Source: Candidatus Omnitrophota bacterium (GTDB lineage Bacteria; Omnitrophota; Gorgyraeia; Tantalellales; Tantalellaceae). Taken from it: a DNA stretch of 6,970 nt. Made by a program: the position numbers and the translations under genes. Positions within the stretch are counted from its first letter, which is position 1; each line of letters opens with the position of its first letter. The stretch covers positions 1 to 6,970 of the forward strand of contig JAQUNB010000061.1 in assembly GCA_028717825.1 (NCBI GenBank), written 5' to 3'. Below, piece by piece: positions 5,146 to 6,970 of the stretch. Under the pieces are notes generated by a model. That model saw only the letters and a program-made list of their open reading frames with translations, ran no database searches and had not been told where the DNA came from.

Positions 5146-5967
5146 TTACTTTACCACCTTTTCTATCTTTCGTATTTGAGCGAGATACTCCCCAAGATCA
5201 CTAAGTTTTAGCATGTTCGCGCCGTCGCTTAACGCCTTTTCCGGCTTCTCATGCACTTCCACGAACAGCGCGTCGCAGCCGACCGCGACCGCCGCTTTTG
5301 AAAGAGCGAGGACAAAACGCGATTCGCCTCCGCTTACGTTACCCTTTCCACCCGGCATCTGTACGGAATGCGTAGCGTCATAAACAACAGGGTACCCTGT
5401 TTCTTGCATAATAACTATCCCGCGAAAATCGTTGATAAGCATGTTATAACCGAACGTCGTCCCTCTTTCGGTAAGCAGGATATTTTTATTGCCGCTCTTT
5501 TCTATCTTCCTTACGACGTTATACATCTCTTTCGGCGACATAAATTGTCCTTTTTTGACGTTTACCGCTTTGCCGGTCTTCGCCGCTGCGACAACTATAT
5601 CTGTCTGTCTGCACAGAAAAGCCGGTATTTGGATAACATCCAACACCTTTCCCGCTTTTTCAATTTCTGTTATGCTGTGTACATCGCTTAAGACCGGTAT
5701 TTTTAGTTCTTTTTTGATCCTATTCAGGATATTCAAACCTTTTTCTATTCCCGGCCCCCTGAAAGAATCGATAGAACTTCTATTCGCCTTATCATAGCTT
5801 GATTTAAAAATAAACGGGATATTGAGATCTTTCGTTATTTTTTTAATTCTTTTAGCATGGTCGAAGGCACTTTCTTCGGACTCGATAACACATGGCCCCG
5901 CGATAAGGGCCAGCGTTTTTCCTTTACCTATCTCAATGTTCCCGATCTTCACGATTTTATTTTTCAT
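5146..5967 (-). CDS. kdsA: 3-deoxy-D-manno-octulosonate 8-phosphate synthase KdsA, metal-dependent class
   Basis: KdsA condenses phosphoenolpyruvate with arabinose 5-phosphate to KDO-8-phosphate. The 273-residue product has AGPCVIES (23-30), FKSSYDKANRSS (54-65), LSDVH, IPAFLCRQTD (114-123), NVKKGQF and TERGTTFGYNML (166-177). Cys26, His200, Glu237 and Asp248 correspond, at a constant offset of 15, to the Cys11, His185, Glu222 and Asp233 metal ligands of the Aquifex aeolicus enzyme. E. coli has Asn26 in place of the cysteine. This therefore looks like the metal-dependent class. I chose ATG at 5967 because GGAG lies 7 nt upstream and homology begins there. The frame is open further up to 6057, but that part lies inside kdsB. 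The kdsB-kdsA gap is 13 nt. Confidence 0.97.
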   Translation of the reverse strand: MKNKIVKIGNIEIGKGKTLALIAGPCVIESEESAFDHAKRIKKITKDLNIPFIFKSSYDKANRSSIDSFRGPGIEKGLNILNRIKKELKIPVLSDVHSITEIEKAGKVLDVIQIPAFLCRQTDIVVAAAKTGKAVNVKKGQFMSPKEMYNVVRKIEKSGNKNILLTERGTTFGYNMLINDFRGIVIMQETGYPVVYDATHSVQMPGGKGNVSGGESRFVLALSKAAVAVGCDALFVEVHEKPEKALSDGANMLKLSDLGEYLAQIRKIEKVVK

Positions 5968-5974
5968 GATTTCA

Positions 5975-5978
5975 CTCC
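5975..5978 (-). promoter_or_regulatory. ribosome-binding site deciding the kdsA start
   Basis: GGAG on the minus strand, 7 nt before ATG at 5967. It rules for this start over an in-frame ATG at 6057 that would overlap kdsB by about 75 bases. Confidence 0.8.
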
Positions 5979-5980
5979 AA

Positions 5981-6772
5981 CTATGCGACTTGCGCGTTTT
6001 CCTTGCCGAGCGCGAGTATCCCGCGCACCTTATCGAGATCTTCTTGTGTATCCACACTTACCGTATCGTAACGCGTCTCAACCGTTTTTATTTTATAACC
6101 ATGTTCCAGAACACGCAGCTGCTCGAGTTTTTCTGATTCCTCAAGAGTTGATTTTGGAAGGTTGGTGATCGTGAACAAAAAATCCTTGGTATACGCGTAT
6201 ATGCCGATATGTTTGAAATACCTCTCACATATATCGCTGTAAGGGTCCTGAAGCGGCTGTTCTCCAGCCGGGGCAGCGTTTCTCCTTACGTAAGGGATCG
6301 GGCTCCTCGAAAAATACAGAGCAAATCCTTTTCTGTCAACGACACATTTAACGACATTGGGGTTCTGTATATCTTCGGGCTTGTGTATCCTTTTAATAAG
6401 CGTCGCCATCAGCACGTTGTGTTCATATTTTATGACCTGCGCCAGTTCATCCACCATGAGAGGATGGACAAGCGGTTCGTCACCCTGCACATTGATGAAA
6501 ATATCCGCGTTCGTGGAGTTCGCGACCTCGGCGATCCTGTCGGTCCCGGAAGGCTGCTCCGGAGAAGTATATACCGCGTTCCCGCCAAAAGCCTTAACGG
6601 CTTTGTAAACTTTTTCCTTATCTACCGCGACGATAACTTCGTCGACCTCATGGGTGCGTTTAACACGTTCCCAGATATGTTGTATCATAGGTTTGCCGTT
6701 AATATCTGCAAGCACTTTCCCTTTGAGGCGTGTTGATTCCCATCTCGCTGGTATAACCGCGACTATTTTCAT
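5981..6772 (-). CDS. kdsB: CMP-KDO synthetase (3-deoxy-manno-octulosonate cytidylyltransferase) KdsB
   Basis: KdsB activates KDO with CTP to CMP-KDO, the donor for KDO transfer to lipid IVA. The 263-residue product starts MKIVAVIPARWESTRLKGK, the nucleotide-binding loop of the family. SGTDR (75-79) and NVQGDEP (94-100, with metal-ligand Asp98) follow, then SRSPIPYVRR, KHIGIYAY, EKLEQLRVLEHGYKI and a C-terminal SVDTQEDLDKV carrying the second conserved aspartate. Length is slightly above E. coli's 248. ATG at 6772 is chosen because homology begins there and AAAGG lies 7 nt upstream. The frame stays open to 6871, but those codons are the reading-frame shadow of the kinase gene. It overlaps the upstream stop as ATGA, so translation is coupled. 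The stop is TAG. Confidence 0.96.
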   Translation of the reverse strand: MKIVAVIPARWESTRLKGKVLADINGKPMIQHIWERVKRTHEVDEVIVAVDKEKVYKAVKAFGGNAVYTSPEQPSGTDRIAEVANSTNADIFINVQGDEPLVHPLMVDELAQVIKYEHNVLMATLIKRIHKPEDIQNPNVVKCVVDRKGFALYFSRSPIPYVRRNAAPAGEQPLQDPYSDICERYFKHIGIYAYTKDFLFTITNLPKSTLEESEKLEQLRVLEHGYKIKTVETRYDTVSVDTQEDLDKVRGILALGKENAQVA

Positions 6773-6970
6773 TGTTTGGCCTTTCCTCTTTCCTGTTTGA
6801 GTCCGGAAAGAAGCTCTTCTTTTTCGACAACCGCGACCCCGACCTTGCCCACGACAATACCCGCAGCACAATTCGCAATATGCGCGGCGGCGATCGGGGA
6901 AGCTCCGCTCGCTATCGCCAGCGTATAAACCGCTATGACCGTGTCACCTGCGCCGGAAACATCAAAAACC
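6769..6970 (-). CDS. hldA: D-glycero-beta-D-manno-heptose-7-phosphate kinase (HldA/RfaE1), C-terminal 66 residues
   Basis: The gene enters from the right edge, so only the C-terminus is visible. It reads VFDVSGAGDTVIAVYTLAIA, then an alanine-rich stretch with ANCAAGIVVGKVGVAVVEKEEL, and ends in TGA. D-V-S-G-A-G-D is the PfkB/ribokinase signature whose last Asp is the catalytic base; VVGKVG is typical of the heptose kinase half of E. coli HldE. The product would phosphorylate heptose 7-phosphate for ADP-heptose synthesis. The protein stops soon after the kinase fold, with no nucleotidyltransferase domain appended. It is therefore of the single-domain HldA type, and an HldC partner must lie elsewhere. 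TGA overlaps the kdsB ATG. Another PfkB sugar kinase is possible, but the LPS context and VVGKVG favour HldA. Confidence 0.87.
   Translation of the reverse strand, partial: VFDVSGAGDTVIAVYTLAIASGASPIAAAHIANCAAGIVVGKVGVAVVEKEELLSGLKQERGKAKQ
6780..6788 (-). promoter_or_regulatory. ribosome-binding site deciding the kdsB start
   Basis: GAGGAAAGG on the minus strand, ending 7 nt before ATG at 6772. It lies inside the end of the kinase gene, as expected for a coupled operon. Confidence 0.75.

Noticed and set aside
5968..6057. 30-residue N-terminal extension of KdsA
   Set aside because: It lies within and across the kdsB end, has no KdsA homology, and a good ribosome-binding site supports ATG at 5967.
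6773..6871. 33-residue N-terminal extension of KdsB
   Set aside because: The Cys/Arg/Gly-rich text is an out-of-frame reading of the kinase gene; KdsB homology begins at 6772.

Overview
The window looks like chromosomal DNA of a Gram-negative (diderm, LPS-making) bacterium. All four enzymes that make CMP-KDO are present, next to a heptose kinase and a lipid A-type acyltransferase. Moderate GC, compact minus-strand operons and spacers full of degenerate short repeats would suit an uncultured candidate-phylum genome (Omnitrophota or a relative). That placement is an impression, not something the sequence proves. Every gene I can support is on the minus strand, so transcription runs from high to low coordinates.

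Layout in transcription order: the end of an HldA/RfaE1 heptose-7-phosphate kinase (6769-6970, enters from the right edge); kdsB (5981-6772, ATGA overlap); kdsA (5146-5967); kdsD (4184-5143); a 353-bp repeat-rich spacer (3831-4183); kdsC (3294-3830); queD (2904-3269); queC (2223-2876); an 81-bp repeat-bearing spacer; queE (1452-2141); a 533-bp repeat-rich spacer (919-1451); queF carrying an in-frame TAA (526-918); and the first 173 codons of an LpxL-type acyltransferase (1-521, runs off the left edge).

Two pathways are interleaved. KdsD (Ru5P to A5P), KdsA (to KDO-8-P), KdsC (to KDO) and KdsB (to CMP-KDO) make the activated inner-core sugar of LPS. HldA and the acyltransferase belong to the same envelope programme. 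Set among them are the queuosine precursor enzymes QueD, QueE, QueC and QueF (dihydroneopterin triphosphate to preQ1). queD and queC sit only 24-27 nt behind kdsC. No FolE, Tgt, QueA, WaaA or LpxK is visible here.

The most unusual part is the spacer DNA. It holds (i) a three-copy repeat of about 75-90 bp whose end abuts the ribosome-binding sites of queF and kdsC; (ii) degenerate heptad tracts with evidence of two-heptad slippage; (iii) a module placed at or just after stop codons, which supplies the kdsD stop itself; (iv) a 28-bp inverted pair flanking kdsC-queD-queC-queE; and (v) a 105-bp quasi-palindrome of ten GTTA-type decamers around TATCGCGATA. I found no RNA gene, CRISPR array, insertion sequence or convincing intrinsic terminator.
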